In this document: positions 34,048-42,671 of the stretch, one piece after another
Position numbering within the stretch: the first letter of the stretch is position 1
Layout of the letters: each line of letters starts with the position of its first letter
NCBI GenBank assembly: GCA_947476925.1
Contig: CANJSF010000003.1
Span: 1 to 64,000, forward strand
From: Rhodospirillaceae bacterium
GTDB taxonomy: Bacteria > Pseudomonadota > Alphaproteobacteria > Rhodospirillales > Rhodospirillaceae
Direction: 5' to 3'
Length of the DNA: 64,000 nucleotides
Program-made: the position numbers and the translations under genes
Notes under the pieces: model-generated
The model's database searches: none
What the model was told of the DNA's origin: nothing
The model's input: only the letters and a program-made list of their open reading frames with translations

Positions 34048-35037
34048 GTGACACTTCAAAGACGTTCCATCGTATTGTCGGCCGCGCTTGCTGCCACAAG
34101 TGCAGGGTTTAGATCAGACATGTCCTTTGCTGCAGATGCTCCGGCAGCCTTCAAACTCAAGCTCGGCCCCTACAGCGTTAAAACTGCCGAAACTGTGACG
34201 ATGCGGGTTGAAGACCAAGCGAAGGATGTGAAACTGCGCGTAACCTGGCCCGATGGTGCCGGCCCCTTCCCGGTCATCGTGTTCTCTCACGGCGCGGCGT
34301 CATCGAAAGATCTCTACACGCGTGTCATCAATCATTGGGCGTCGCATGGCTATGCGGCGATTCAACCCACTCACCTCGATTCTGAATCTCTGGGATTCAA
34401 GATGGGCAGCATCACGCCTGACCAACTTCTGAGCAGTCGCATTGGCGACATGCAGTTTGTGCTGAACAATATGGATGCGATTGCCGATAAGGCCGGCATC
34501 TCCGGCAAACTCGACAAAAATCGAATTGCGGTCTCTGGTCATTCTTTCGGCGGCCAAATAGCACTGATCATGGCTGGCTTGCCCATCACAACGCCGGCGG
34601 GGCCAAAAAGCTACGGCGACAAACGCATAAAGGCCTTGGTGTCGTATAACGGCACAGGTCCCATGGATCGCGTTGCCAACGACAAATGGAGCGATGTGAC
34701 CGTGCCGATATTTGCCGCGTCGGGCACGAACGACCCAGGCGCCACCGGCGATGGCCTGCTGCGGCCATGGCGTTGGCGCATTGGTGCCTATGACTTGGCA
34801 GGCAGCAAAGAAAAATATGCCGTATCGATCGCGATGGGCGATCACTACTACGGCGGTTTGATTTGCCGCGAAGGCGCCGGCGGCAAACCCGACCCCGATG
34901 GATTGTCGTATGTGAACGGCGCATCAACGGCATTTCTCGATGCTTACTTGAACAACGACAAGCCTGCGAAAAAGTTTTTGCGAACGGCCGACTTGCCTGC
35001 TTTGACGAACAATCGTGCATTTTTAGAACGCACCTAA
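34048..35037 (+). CDS. Exported alpha/beta hydrolase (dienelactone-hydrolase/PAF-acetylhydrolase-like)
   Basis: A secreted serine hydrolase of 329 residues. The start is GTG 34048, decided by AAGGAG six bases upstream, and it gives a twin-arginine-like leader ('LQRRSIVLSAALAATSAG'). The fold shows the oxyanion strand 'FPVIVFSHGAASSKDLYT', the nucleophile elbow 'IAVSGHSFGGQIAL' and a probable catalytic His in 'AMGDHYYGGLICRE'. The substrate is likely an ester or lactone but is unknown. It is followed after 15 bases by a DUF1838 gene, and the pair is probably co-transcribed. Confidence 0.88.
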   Translation: MTLQRRSIVLSAALAATSAGFRSDMSFAADAPAAFKLKLGPYSVKTAETVTMRVEDQAKDVKLRVTWPDGAGPFPVIVFSHGAASSKDLYTRVINHWASHGYAAIQPTHLDSESLGFKMGSITPDQLLSSRIGDMQFVLNNMDAIADKAGISGKLDKNRIAVSGHSFGGQIALIMAGLPITTPAGPKSYGDKRIKALVSYNGTGPMDRVANDKWSDVTVPIFAASGTNDPGATGDGLLRPWRWRIGAYDLAGSKEKYAVSIAMGDHYYGGLICREGAGGKPDPDGLSYVNGASTAFLDAYLNNDKPAKKFLRTADLPALTNNRAFLERT

Positions 35038-35052
35038 CTGAAGGATCATCCG

Positions 35053-35904
35053 ATGACCAATTTGATGCGGCGCGATATTTTAGGCGGTACTGCGGCACTG
35101 GCGGCTGGTGCAGTTTTGCCGAACCAAGCCATGGCGGCAGAACCAAATAGCTACATCAAAGACAAAGTGCGCATTTATGGCAGGGCGCGTGGCGCCCCAA
35201 AGGGCCAAATGGGCTTCCAGTGGTACACGGGCAAACTGTGGGGAAAACGCACGCTTGATGCCGCGGTCCAATTTTTCACGGTCCACGGGTTTAGCTTCAA
35301 TCGTATCGAACTGAATGCCGACGGCACGCTGTCGCAAAGCATGGTCGAGGTTGGGTTCTGGTGCGAACCGGGGACATTTAAGCCCGCAGACGAATGGGTG
35401 AACCCCATCAACGGCCTGGCGTGCAAACCGCAACACTATAAATCGCCGCAAAAGTTTGTATTCGATGCGCAAGGCAACGCCATGCGCCCGGCTGGTGCGC
35501 CGCCGGTTGAAATGTTCAGGGGCACCATCACCGACCCCGTGGTGCAAGGCGATACCATGTGGATTGGTGAAGAGCTGATTGTCAAAGCAGCCATTCCGGC
35601 ACCTGCTACACCGCCAGCCGACCCGCTGACAGTGCGCGTGCCCGTGCAAACGTCGACGTCGCTGGTGATGTACACTCTGAACATGAAAGACGTCGCCACG
35701 CCCGACAGCCAATGGATGCCCGCAACCATGAACTACCAAACCAATGGCGGCTGGTATCCGTGGATGCGGATGGGCCAAGAAATGGGCGGGATCATGTTCC
35801 AGCTCACGGGCAAAAAATTGAAGCGCAAGGACGAAATGCCGCTGGCGCTACAGGTGCTGATCAACGAACGCCACCCCGGTTGGTTGGATAATCCGGGGGT
35901 GTAA
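35053..35904 (+). CDS. Divergent exported DUF1838 family protein
   Basis: A 283-residue protein with a Tat-type signal ('LMRRDILGGTAALAAGAVLP'). The mature part follows DUF1838: 'QWYTGKLWGKRTLDAAVQFF' for the first conserved block, 'DEWVNPINGLACKPQHY' for the NPyTG block, and 'GGWYPWMRMGQEMGGIMFQL' with 'VLINERHPGWLDNPG' for the C-terminal block. It is the most divergent of the four copies in the window. Function is unknown. It is encoded directly after the exported alpha/beta hydrolase. Confidence 0.8.
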   Translation: MTNLMRRDILGGTAALAAGAVLPNQAMAAEPNSYIKDKVRIYGRARGAPKGQMGFQWYTGKLWGKRTLDAAVQFFTVHGFSFNRIELNADGTLSQSMVEVGFWCEPGTFKPADEWVNPINGLACKPQHYKSPQKFVFDAQGNAMRPAGAPPVEMFRGTITDPVVQGDTMWIGEELIVKAAIPAPATPPADPLTVRVPVQTSTSLVMYTLNMKDVATPDSQWMPATMNYQTNGGWYPWMRMGQEMGGIMFQLTGKKLKRKDEMPLALQVLINERHPGWLDNPGV

Positions 35905-35942
35905 GGGGCGAGAGTTATTTGCGTTGATGACGTGAGGCCGAC

Positions 35943-36371
35943 TTACGCGATCCGCTTCACAAACCAGTGGCGCGACAAATCACGGTTTGGCCCTAGGCCG
36001 TCGACATGGCCAAACTGGACGTAGCCAAACTTGGGGTAAAACTCCGGCGCCTGGGCCGAGAATGTATCGAGGTAAGCCGTGTGGCAGCCTCGCTGCAGGC
36101 CTTCGGCTTCGGCCATCGCAAGCAACTTTTGCCCCAAGCCCTTGCCCCGCTCGTCCTCGTGCACCCATAGCAGGCGAATAAAAATACCGCCCTGGCCCGA
36201 GTTGCCGGAAATGCCTGCGCGAATGGTGCCTTGGTCGTCGCGAGCAAAGAAGGCAAACTCCTTCCACTCGGTCGGAAAGCCCTTTCCAGCCATGTGGGCC
36301 GTCAGGCCGTCACTCAGCGCCTTCAGGTCTGCCGGTTCAATTTTGTCGGCCTGAGCTAGCTTTAAAGTCAT
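35943..36371 (-). CDS. GNAT-family N-acetyltransferase
   Basis: A cytoplasmic acetyltransferase of 142 residues. Acetyl-CoA motif A is 'LWVHEDERGKGLGQKLLAMA' (R-G-x-G-x-G/A type), followed by 'GCHTAYLDTFSAQAPEFYPK' and 'FGYVQFGHVD', the pattern typical of small histone-acetyltransferase-like GNATs. ATG 36371 is preferred because GAGGGA lies just upstream; ATG 36389 is an in-frame alternative. The acceptor is unknown. Confidence 0.9.
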   Translation of the reverse strand: MTLKLAQADKIEPADLKALSDGLTAHMAGKGFPTEWKEFAFFARDDQGTIRAGISGNSGQGGIFIRLLWVHEDERGKGLGQKLLAMAEAEGLQRGCHTAYLDTFSAQAPEFYPKFGYVQFGHVDGLGPNRDLSRHWFVKRIA

Positions 36372-36521
36372 CAAATCCCTCAACATCACGCGGCGGCAGC
36401 TAATTTCCCGGGAAAACCCTTATTTTGCAACGCCTCACGGCGCTTGACCCGCCCTGCCCCCATCCATATATGTTGGCCCGCGTTTCGGCCCTGCCCCACC
36501 TGCTGCGGGCGCGGCTAAAAG

Positions 36522-36596
36522 GGGCCCGTAGCTCAGCGGTAGAGCATCGCACTTTTAATGCGGTTGTCGATGGTTCGATTCCATCCGGGCTCACCA
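36522..36596 (+). tRNA. tRNA-Lys (anticodon UUU), CCA encoded
   Basis: The 75 bases fold into a complete cloverleaf. The acceptor stem is GGGCCCG/CGGGCTC (one G-U), the D stem GCTC/GAGC, the anticodon stem TCGCA/TGCGG with loop CTTTTAA, and the T arm GATGG-TTCGATT-CCATC. The discriminator is A and CCA is encoded. The anticodon at 34-36 is TTT, so it reads AAA/AAG lysine codons. Confidence 0.97.
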
Positions 36597-36664
36597 TTTT
36601 CCCTATCATCGGGTGAATGGTGGATACTCTCAGCGTGCAATCTCCCGTCGGAGTTCTGAGCTGA

Positions 36665-38590
36665 ATGCCCCCAGTGCTTCGCCTGCCCCGACAACACTTT
36701 TGGCTGCTGTGCGTTGTGCTGTTCGTCGCGGCCGACAGCCTTGGGCGGGTCGCTTTGGCCGTCATGGCCAGCGGCAACGGCACGGCCATATTTCCCAACG
36801 GCATGGCGGTTTTCCCGCTGGGCCTGATCAACGACGCCGCCATCGCAATGGTCTTAGCGCTGCCGTTTTTGTTAGGCTTGCATGTGTTGGCGCGGTTTTG
36901 GCGAACACGGCCAGGCGCAGTGCTGGCTCACCTCATATTTTATGCGCTGCTGATGGTTCCGGTGCTCACCCAAATCGCAGGCGTTATTTTTTGGAACGAG
37001 TTTGACAGCCGTTTCAATTCCATTGCCGTGAATTACCTGATTTTCCCGCGCGAAGTGCTGGGCGTGATTCGGGAATCCTTCGACACCAAGGTCATGATCG
37101 GCATCCCTATTATGGCCGGCGTTTTGTACGTCGCACTCGTCGGCAACTTCAAACGCGCGCTAGCTGCGCCTTTGGAGCCATCTGAAACAAAACGCATTGT
37201 GCCTTGGGCCATTGGCGCACTGGTCATTGCTGGGGCCATCACGTGGGTTGGCCCGCTCCGTGTCAGCGCCAACCGCGAACTCAGCGAGCTTTCGGCCAGC
37301 AGCGCTGAACGCTTTTTGGCCGCAGCCCTGACCAACGATCAAGCTTACGACGGCCTGTACCCCGGCATGGATGAAGCCAAAGCCATTACGCTGGCGCGCG
37401 CTCAAGTGGCCCAAGACAACACGCAGTTTCTGGATGCAGCCGATGTCCGCAGCCTTCGCCGCAGCGTCACGGCAAGCGCACCCGAACGAAAGCTGAACGT
37501 GGTGCTGGTGCTCGAAGAATCATTTGGCAGCGTTTATGTGAATGGCACCGACAATAAGGGCGGCGAAATAATTTCGCCCAACCTTGACCGACTGGCCGCC
37601 GAGGGTTTGGTTTTCACCAACATCTACGCAACCGGAAATCGCACCGTCAACGCGTTGGAAGCAATTTTCACGTCCTTTCCGCCGCTGCCCGGCATTTCAA
37701 CGGCGCGGCGCGCGGGCTCGGCCGGCATGAACTCGCTGCCCGCGACGTTGAAAACCCATGGGTACAACACCGCGTTTTTGTATGGCGGGCGCAAGGCCTT
37801 CGACAACATGGGGACGTTTTGGTCGGGTATTGGCTTTGAAAACGTCTGGGATCAGAACGACATCAAGCGCGCCGACTTCTCCACCATTTGGGGCGTCGCC
37901 GACGAGTACCTGTTTGATGAAGCGATTGTGCGGGGCGACGAATTATCGGCGGCGGGAAAACCATTCTTTCTGTCGATGCTGACGGTGTCAAACCACCGGC
38001 CTTACACCTATCCAACAGGCCGCATCTCGCGCGATCCCAACGAGAAGTATCGCTATAACGCGGCAGCCTATGCCGATTGGGCGTTTGGGCAGTTTATTGA
38101 GAATGCAAAGTCCAAGCCGTGGTTCAAAGACACAATCTTTGTATTCATCGGCGATCACGGTCCGCGCGTATTTGGTGCCGCTAAAGTACCTGTGCCGTCG
38201 TTTCGCGTTCCGCTGCTGATTTATGCGCCCGGCGTTATTGCGCCCGAGCGCAATGACGTTGTGGGCTCCAGCATGGATGTGGCTCCGACGTTGATGGGCT
38301 TGCTGAGTATCACCTACGACAGCCCATTCTTCGGCCTCGATTTGCGGCGTGTGGCGCCAGACCACGGACGGGTCGTGATGCAGCACAACTTTTCCATTGC
38401 GAACGGCAACGGCAGTGATGTGGCGATTATTGCACCGGGCAACAACGTGTATGGTTACACCATGACACCGGGGCCGTTTGAACTGACTCCGTCCGACGCC
38501 CCCAAGGCCGATTTACTCGACCGTGTGATTGCCACCACTCAAACCGCGCACCGCATGTTTTACGCGCGGCAGTATCACCAAAAACCTTAA
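36665..38590 (+). CDS. LTA-synthase-like membrane phosphoglycerol/phosphoethanolamine transferase (sulfatase superfamily)
   Basis: An inner-membrane enzyme of 641 residues. Five N-terminal membrane helices (to about 205) carry a periplasmic alkaline-phosphatase/sulfatase-fold domain. Metal and catalytic elements are visible: 'NVVLVLEESFGSVYVNG' (metal Glu), the predicted nucleophile Thr in 'YATGNRTVNALEAIFTS', and 'DTIFVFIGDHGPR' (Asp-His metal site). LTA-synthase-group enzymes move phosphoglycerol from phosphatidylglycerol to glycans or lipids, e.g. OPG decoration by OpgB. It starts 68 bases after tRNA-Lys and shares its stop region with the convergent MFS gene. Confidence 0.88.
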   Translation: MPPVLRLPRQHFWLLCVVLFVAADSLGRVALAVMASGNGTAIFPNGMAVFPLGLINDAAIAMVLALPFLLGLHVLARFWRTRPGAVLAHLIFYALLMVPVLTQIAGVIFWNEFDSRFNSIAVNYLIFPREVLGVIRESFDTKVMIGIPIMAGVLYVALVGNFKRALAAPLEPSETKRIVPWAIGALVIAGAITWVGPLRVSANRELSELSASSAERFLAAALTNDQAYDGLYPGMDEAKAITLARAQVAQDNTQFLDAADVRSLRRSVTASAPERKLNVVLVLEESFGSVYVNGTDNKGGEIISPNLDRLAAEGLVFTNIYATGNRTVNALEAIFTSFPPLPGISTARRAGSAGMNSLPATLKTHGYNTAFLYGGRKAFDNMGTFWSGIGFENVWDQNDIKRADFSTIWGVADEYLFDEAIVRGDELSAAGKPFFLSMLTVSNHRPYTYPTGRISRDPNEKYRYNAAAYADWAFGQFIENAKSKPWFKDTIFVFIGDHGPRVFGAAKVPVPSFRVPLLIYAPGVIAPERNDVVGSSMDVAPTLMGLLSITYDSPFFGLDLRRVAPDHGRVVMQHNFSIANGNGSDVAIIAPGNNVYGYTMTPGPFELTPSDAPKADLLDRVIATTQTAHRMFYARQYHQKP

Positions 38591-39840
38591 GCCGTCGCCT
38601 TGGTTGGGTATTTGCCCAACAGCAATAGCAAGGCCGAGCTGCCAATAAAGCTGCCTGCCGACAGCAGCAAGATTGTGTTGTACGACCCGGTTGTATCAAA
38701 TCCGTAGCCAAACAATGGCGCGCCGACGCCTGCCGAAATTTTGAAGGTGGCATACAAGATCGCGTAAATAATGCCGTAGCGCCGCTGTCCGAAATATTGG
38801 CTGACCAAAAACGACATCATGTCGAATTCCGCCCCGGCGGCGAGCCCGATCAGAATGGCTGAAAGCATCGCGGCCAGCGTATTGCTTGCGCCGCCCGTTG
38901 CCAAAATCAGGCACGACAATGCGGGCAGACTCAGCAACACGAACCCCACGCCCGGAGCCCAGAAACGGTCGATGAGGTAGCCCGTGCAAATTCGCCCGAC
39001 GATCACCGCCGCCCCAATGAGACCAGCGATTTGTGCCGCTGATGCAGCCGAGTGGCCTTGGTCGGTCAGCATCGGCACCAGATGAGCGATGAGCCCCGCA
39101 ACGCAAGCGCCGATGAAGAAAAAGATAATGTTGAGGAGCCAAAATCGATAGCCCTTGAGGGTACTCGCGAAATCCATGCCAAGGTCTTCGCGGCGGACTT
39201 CGCCTTGCGCTAGCTCTGTCTGTTTGATGTGCGCGCCGGTGCGGTCGTGCAGCAGAAAATAAACAGCGGGCAAGGCAATCACGGCCGGCAGCAGCGCCAA
39301 ACCGATAAAGCCCGCACGCCAACCGTAATCGGCAATAATCCAGGTCACGTAAATCGGGATCAGCATGGCGCTGATGCCAGTGCCCGCAAGCGCCAAGCCT
39401 AGTGCACGACCGCGGCCGATATCGAACCAGTCAATTACCACGCGGGTCCACGTAATTGGCACGGTGCCGACGCCGATAATCGCCGTCATAAACGCCAAGA
39501 CATAAAAGCTCCACAGTGGCCCGGAAAAAAGCCCCAGCGCCACGTAACCCACGGCCGTTCCAATAACGGAAATGATCGCAACCTTACGCACACCTTGGCT
39601 GTCGATGAGCCAGCCCAAAACGGGGGCGGCCACCAAATTGCCGATGGTCATCCACGAGTAGATGCCCTGCACTTCCGCCCGCGACCAACCGTAAGCCTCG
39701 GTCAGCGGCTTGGTGAACGTGCCAATGCTGTAGATGGGAAGCGCCGACAGGCCACAGGCCATGCCGATGGCGGCAACCACGATAATCGTCCAGCCCCGCT
39801 TGAATTCCCCGCCAAGCGTTTCAGTCTGTGTGCCAGCCAT
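38587..39840 (-). CDS. MFS transporter (monocarboxylate/oxalate-formate antiporter-like)
   Basis: A 12-helix major facilitator of 417 residues. Features are 'FTKPLTEAYGWSRAEVQGIY', 'APVLGWLIDSQGVRKVAIIS' (loop 2-3 motif), 'DWFDIGRGRALGLALAGTGI' and 'QYFGQRRYGIIYAILYATFK', all typical of the OFA/MCT subgroup exchanging small organic acids. The substrate cannot be assigned. It is convergent with the LTA-synthase-like gene (stops overlap in TTAA) and stands alone. Confidence 0.92.
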   Translation of the reverse strand: MAGTQTETLGGEFKRGWTIIVVAAIGMACGLSALPIYSIGTFTKPLTEAYGWSRAEVQGIYSWMTIGNLVAAPVLGWLIDSQGVRKVAIISVIGTAVGYVALGLFSGPLWSFYVLAFMTAIIGVGTVPITWTRVVIDWFDIGRGRALGLALAGTGISAMLIPIYVTWIIADYGWRAGFIGLALLPAVIALPAVYFLLHDRTGAHIKQTELAQGEVRREDLGMDFASTLKGYRFWLLNIIFFFIGACVAGLIAHLVPMLTDQGHSAASAAQIAGLIGAAVIVGRICTGYLIDRFWAPGVGFVLLSLPALSCLILATGGASNTLAAMLSAILIGLAAGAEFDMMSFLVSQYFGQRRYGIIYAILYATFKISAGVGAPLFGYGFDTTGSYNTILLLSAGSFIGSSALLLLLGKYPTKATA

Positions 39841-39997
39841 TGATGTTCCCCCACCGCTAGGGGGCCGATCATAGGGTGCGCAGCCAGATCATCAAGCGTC
39901 CATGGTGATGAGCGTTCGCACACGCGCCGGTAACGAAAACCAGCCCAGCCGCCCGCCAAGTCCGTCTTTGTCCACTTTGAGATGGCGGACAAAGAAA

Positions 39998-40027
39998 AAA
40001 GGCCGCCAAACAAGTCAGGCGGCCTTT
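39998..40027 (-). terminator. Rho-independent terminator of the cyclophilin gene
   Basis: A 10-base perfect stem AAAGGCCGCC / GGCGGCCTTT with a 10-base loop. On the minus strand it is followed by TTTCTTTG after further T residues. It lies 25 bases after the cyclophilin stop, so it terminates that gene. Confidence 0.85.
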
Positions 40028-40051
40028 CGCTCAAAACGTTTTCTGTAACGG

Positions 40052-40654
40052 CTATTTCTTTTTGGCCTCGGTTTTAGCTGCATCCGATGCCACTTGCATG
40101 CGAACCATGCGGTCGGGATACGGCACTTTGCCGTTGGCCGCTGGGTTGCCTTTGCGGATTTGGTCGACAAATTCCATGCCGCTGACAACTTCGCCCCAGT
40201 ACGTGTACTGACCGTTCAAGTGCGCACTGTCGGCAAGAACAATAAAGAACTGGCTGTCGGCTGAATTGATGTTTGAGGCACGAGCCATCGACACGGCGCC
40301 GCGCGTATGCTGGCCGGCATTGAACTCGGCTGGGATGTTGGTCCCAGAGCCGCCGGTGCCGTCGCCCTTGGGGTCGCCGGTCTGGGCCATGAAGCCGTCA
40401 ATAACGCGATGAAAAATCAGGCCATCGTAAAAGCCTTGGCGGGTGAGCTCTTTAATGCGCGCCACATGCTTCGGCGCAAGATCAGGGCGCAATTTAATCA
40501 CAACGCGGCCGTACTCGAGATCCATATAAAGAGTGTTTTCCATGTCAAGTTTCTCCTGGGCGTGGGATGGCACGACGCCGCCCAGGCCGACCAGCGCGAC
40601 CAGGGCCACAAAGCTGGCCTTGAGCACACGTGAGAGCCTACGAACAACAGTCAT
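40052..40654 (-). CDS. Peptidyl-prolyl cis-trans isomerase, cyclophilin type (exported)
   Basis: A cyclophilin of 200 residues with an N-terminal signal peptide ('VLKASFVALVALVGLGGVVP', cleavage near 'SHAQ'), so it acts on prolyl bonds in the periplasm. Family motifs are 'FYDGLIFHRVIDGFMAQTGD' (catalytic Arg), 'DSQFFIVLADSAHLNGQYTY' and 'GEVVSGMEFVDQIRKG'. The C-terminus is Lys-rich. ATG 40654 begins the signal peptide; the open frame upstream to 40693 is not needed. A strong terminator follows the stop. Confidence 0.93.
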   Translation of the reverse strand: MTVVRRLSRVLKASFVALVALVGLGGVVPSHAQEKLDMENTLYMDLEYGRVVIKLRPDLAPKHVARIKELTRQGFYDGLIFHRVIDGFMAQTGDPKGDGTGGSGTNIPAEFNAGQHTRGAVSMARASNINSADSQFFIVLADSAHLNGQYTYWGEVVSGMEFVDQIRKGNPAANGKVPYPDRMVRMQVASDAAKTEAKKK

Positions 40655-40865
40655 ACGGGGTCCGCTCCTTGCGGGGGTAAAATGAAGGCGCAAGTCTTAG
40701 CCCGGCGCACGCCATGGCTCAAGAGACGACATCCAATGTGAAAAGATTTCAATGTGCGCGGAACATTTGCTTTTTGTTGTCGACGACACAAGATAGCCAA
40801 AATCAGCACGTAAAAAGAGCAAGTCGAACGATCAGTCTACCGCCCAACCCTTTCGGAGAAACCTC

Positions 40866-41189
40866 ATGATTATGACCACAACGTCCGGCATCGAAGGCAA
40901 ACGCATTGTGAGCTACCTCGGCATCGTTTCGGGCGAGTCCATTATGGGAACAAATATCTTCAAAGATCTGTTTGCCGGCGTGCGCGACATTGTTGGTGGC
41001 CGTTCGGCCGCCTACGAAGAAGAGATCGCCAAGGCCCGGGAGTCCGCGCTGTTTGAAATGCGCGCTCGGGCGCAGGCCGCCGGAGCTGATGCCATCGTCG
41101 GCGTGAATTTAGATACAGAATCAATTGGCGGCGACAGCCGCACGCTGCTGATGGTGAGTGTCAGCGGAACGGCAGTGAAGTTAGGATAA
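40866..41189 (+). CDS. YbjQ/UPF0145 family protein
   Basis: A small cytoplasmic protein of 107 residues of the YbjQ (heavy-metal-binding domain, DUF74) family. Characteristic segments are '[20 protein letters not shown]', '[20 protein letters not shown]' and '[20 protein letters not shown]'. These proteins form pentamers of unclear function. ATG 40866 has GGAG eight bases upstream. The gene is convergent with an exported hydrolase, five bases between stops. Confidence 0.9.
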   Translation: MIMTTTSGIEGKRIVSYLGIVSGESIMGTNIFKDLFAGVRDIVGGRSAAYEEEIAKARESALFEMRARAQAAGADAIVGVNLDTESIGGDSRTLLMVSVSGTAVKLG

Positions 41190-41194
41190 CGCTG

Positions 41195-42118
41195 CTACTT
41201 CGAAACCGACGCTGCAAAGGCCGACAATTCTTTGTTAAAGCGCTCGGACGCTTCATAGAACGTCGAGTGGCCTACACCGTCATAGACCGAGTATTTGGCG
41301 TTCTTCAGCACTTTTTTCAGGCCATCCAATTGCTGCAGGCCAATCACGCCATCTGCACTGCCGTATGTGATCAGCATCGGTAGCGAAGCGATCGTGGGTA
41401 GAACTTTCGTATTGTCGAGGCTGCGCCCGCCGAGGGCTGTACGAACATACGGCAAAAGTAACATGCCGCCTGCGCGCGAGATGCCTTGCCACGTTTCATC
41501 GCCGGGCCCTGCGGTTAAGAACGCAATGCCCTCGCGCGCACCTACTAAGTTTTCTTCGATATTGCCCGAGACTTGTCGTTTTGCCGTTGCCGCACGCTGT
41601 TTGGCGATTTCAGGATCGGCGCCCGGCGGCGGAGCCGGGAATGGCGGCATCACCATGCCGCCGGCTGAGCCGGCCAAGTTCAAACCAAGCACACGCGATG
41701 TTCCGTAATGCTCGATGAAATTGGCCATGACAAAGCCGCCGTAAGACCACCCCACCACGACTGCTTTTTGCAGACCGGTCGCGTCCATCACGGCGGCGAC
41801 GTCATCGGCCCAGATTTTTGAATCTTTGTAGTCTTCAGGCTTCCATGGCTTGCCCGAATTGCCATGCCCACGCAAATCGAACGCAACAAGGTGATAGTCG
41901 CGCGTTAGATCGGCCGATTCCAATTGCTTCTTGAAGCTCATGTGGCTTTGGGCAAAGCCATGCACCAACAAGATCCCCGGCTTCGATTTATCACCCGCTT
42001 CGACAGTGTTGAGCGGCACACCGCCCGCACCAGGGACCATTTTGTAGTCAAGTGCCTGGGTCATGTGAGCCATGGTCATGGTGAAGCATAAACTTGCCAA
42101 GAACGTCGTGCGCGACAT
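41195..42118 (-). CDS. Exported alpha/beta hydrolase
   Basis: A secreted serine hydrolase of 307 residues. A signal peptide ('TTFLASLCFTMTMAHMTQAL') is followed by the oxyanion strand 'GILLVHGFAQSHMSFKKQL', 'AFDLRGHGNSGKPW', the nucleophile Ser in 'AVVVGWSYGGFVMANFI', the acid in 'ITYGSADGVIGLQQ' and the catalytic His in 'YDGVGHSTFYEA'. The triad is complete. The family covers esterases, haloperoxidases and epoxide hydrolases, and the substrate is not evident. It lies 11 bases after coaD and may be the third gene of the gyrA-coaD unit. Confidence 0.9.
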   Translation of the reverse strand: MSRTTFLASLCFTMTMAHMTQALDYKMVPGAGGVPLNTVEAGDKSKPGILLVHGFAQSHMSFKKQLESADLTRDYHLVAFDLRGHGNSGKPWKPEDYKDSKIWADDVAAVMDATGLQKAVVVGWSYGGFVMANFIEHYGTSRVLGLNLAGSAGGMVMPPFPAPPPGADPEIAKQRAATAKRQVSGNIEENLVGAREGIAFLTAGPGDETWQGISRAGGMLLLPYVRTALGGRSLDNTKVLPTIASLPMLITYGSADGVIGLQQLDGLKKVLKNAKYSVYDGVGHSTFYEASERFNKELSAFAASVSK

Positions 42119-42129
42119 GCCAACCCCAC

Positions 42130-42666
42130 CTATTTTTTAAACTTCGCCTTAATCTTATCGTTGACCCCGCGCGGAACGAACGACGACACGTCGCCGCCCA
42201 GCTTGGCGATTTCTTTGACAAAACGCGAAGCAATGAACTGATTGCGCTCAGACGCCATCAGGAACATCGTTTCCACATCGGGATTAAGCCGGGCATTCAT
42301 GCCCGCCATTTGAAATTCGTATTCAAAGTCCGATACCGCGCGCAGGCCGCGGACAATGAATGTGCCCTTCATTTGTTGTACGAAGTGCATCAGCAAATTA
42401 TCGAACGGCACGACCTCGATGGGCACATTCACCGGCAATTTAAGTTTCGATACCTCAGCGCGGCACATATCGACGCGTTCTTTGGTCGTGAACATCGGCC
42501 CCTTCCCCGCATTCACGGCCACCGCGACAATCAACTTATCAATCACCTTCACCGCACGGCCGATGATATCGATGTGACCGTTGGTAATCGGGTCAAAAGT
42601 TCCGGGGTAAACCCCTACGCGGTACAGGCCGTTGGTCGGTATCGGCTTCTTCGGTGCTTTCGCCAT
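42130..42666 (-). CDS. coaD: Phosphopantetheine adenylyltransferase
   Basis: The enzyme transfers AMP from ATP to 4'-phosphopantetheine, the fourth step of coenzyme A synthesis. The product is 178 residues. The nucleotidyltransferase motif is 'GVYPGTFDPITNGHIDIIGR' (TxGH-type), with 'FIVRGLRAVSDFEYEFQMAG' and 'MFLMASERNQFIASRFVKEI' typical of CoaD. A slightly extended N-terminus (about 14 residues) precedes the fold. It follows gyrA after five bases, the usual alphaproteobacterial order. Confidence 0.96.
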   Translation of the reverse strand: MAKAPKKPIPTNGLYRVGVYPGTFDPITNGHIDIIGRAVKVIDKLIVAVAVNAGKGPMFTTKERVDMCRAEVSKLKLPVNVPIEVVPFDNLLMHFVQQMKGTFIVRGLRAVSDFEYEFQMAGMNARLNPDVETMFLMASERNQFIASRFVKEIAKLGGDVSSFVPRGVNDKIKAKFKK

Positions 42667-42671
42667 GGCGC

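Noticed and set aside
36592-36622. Hairpin CACCATT / AATGGTG after tRNA-Lys as a terminator
   Set aside because: One arm overlaps the tRNA CCA end, the loop is long and there is no T-run, so it is probably coincidental.
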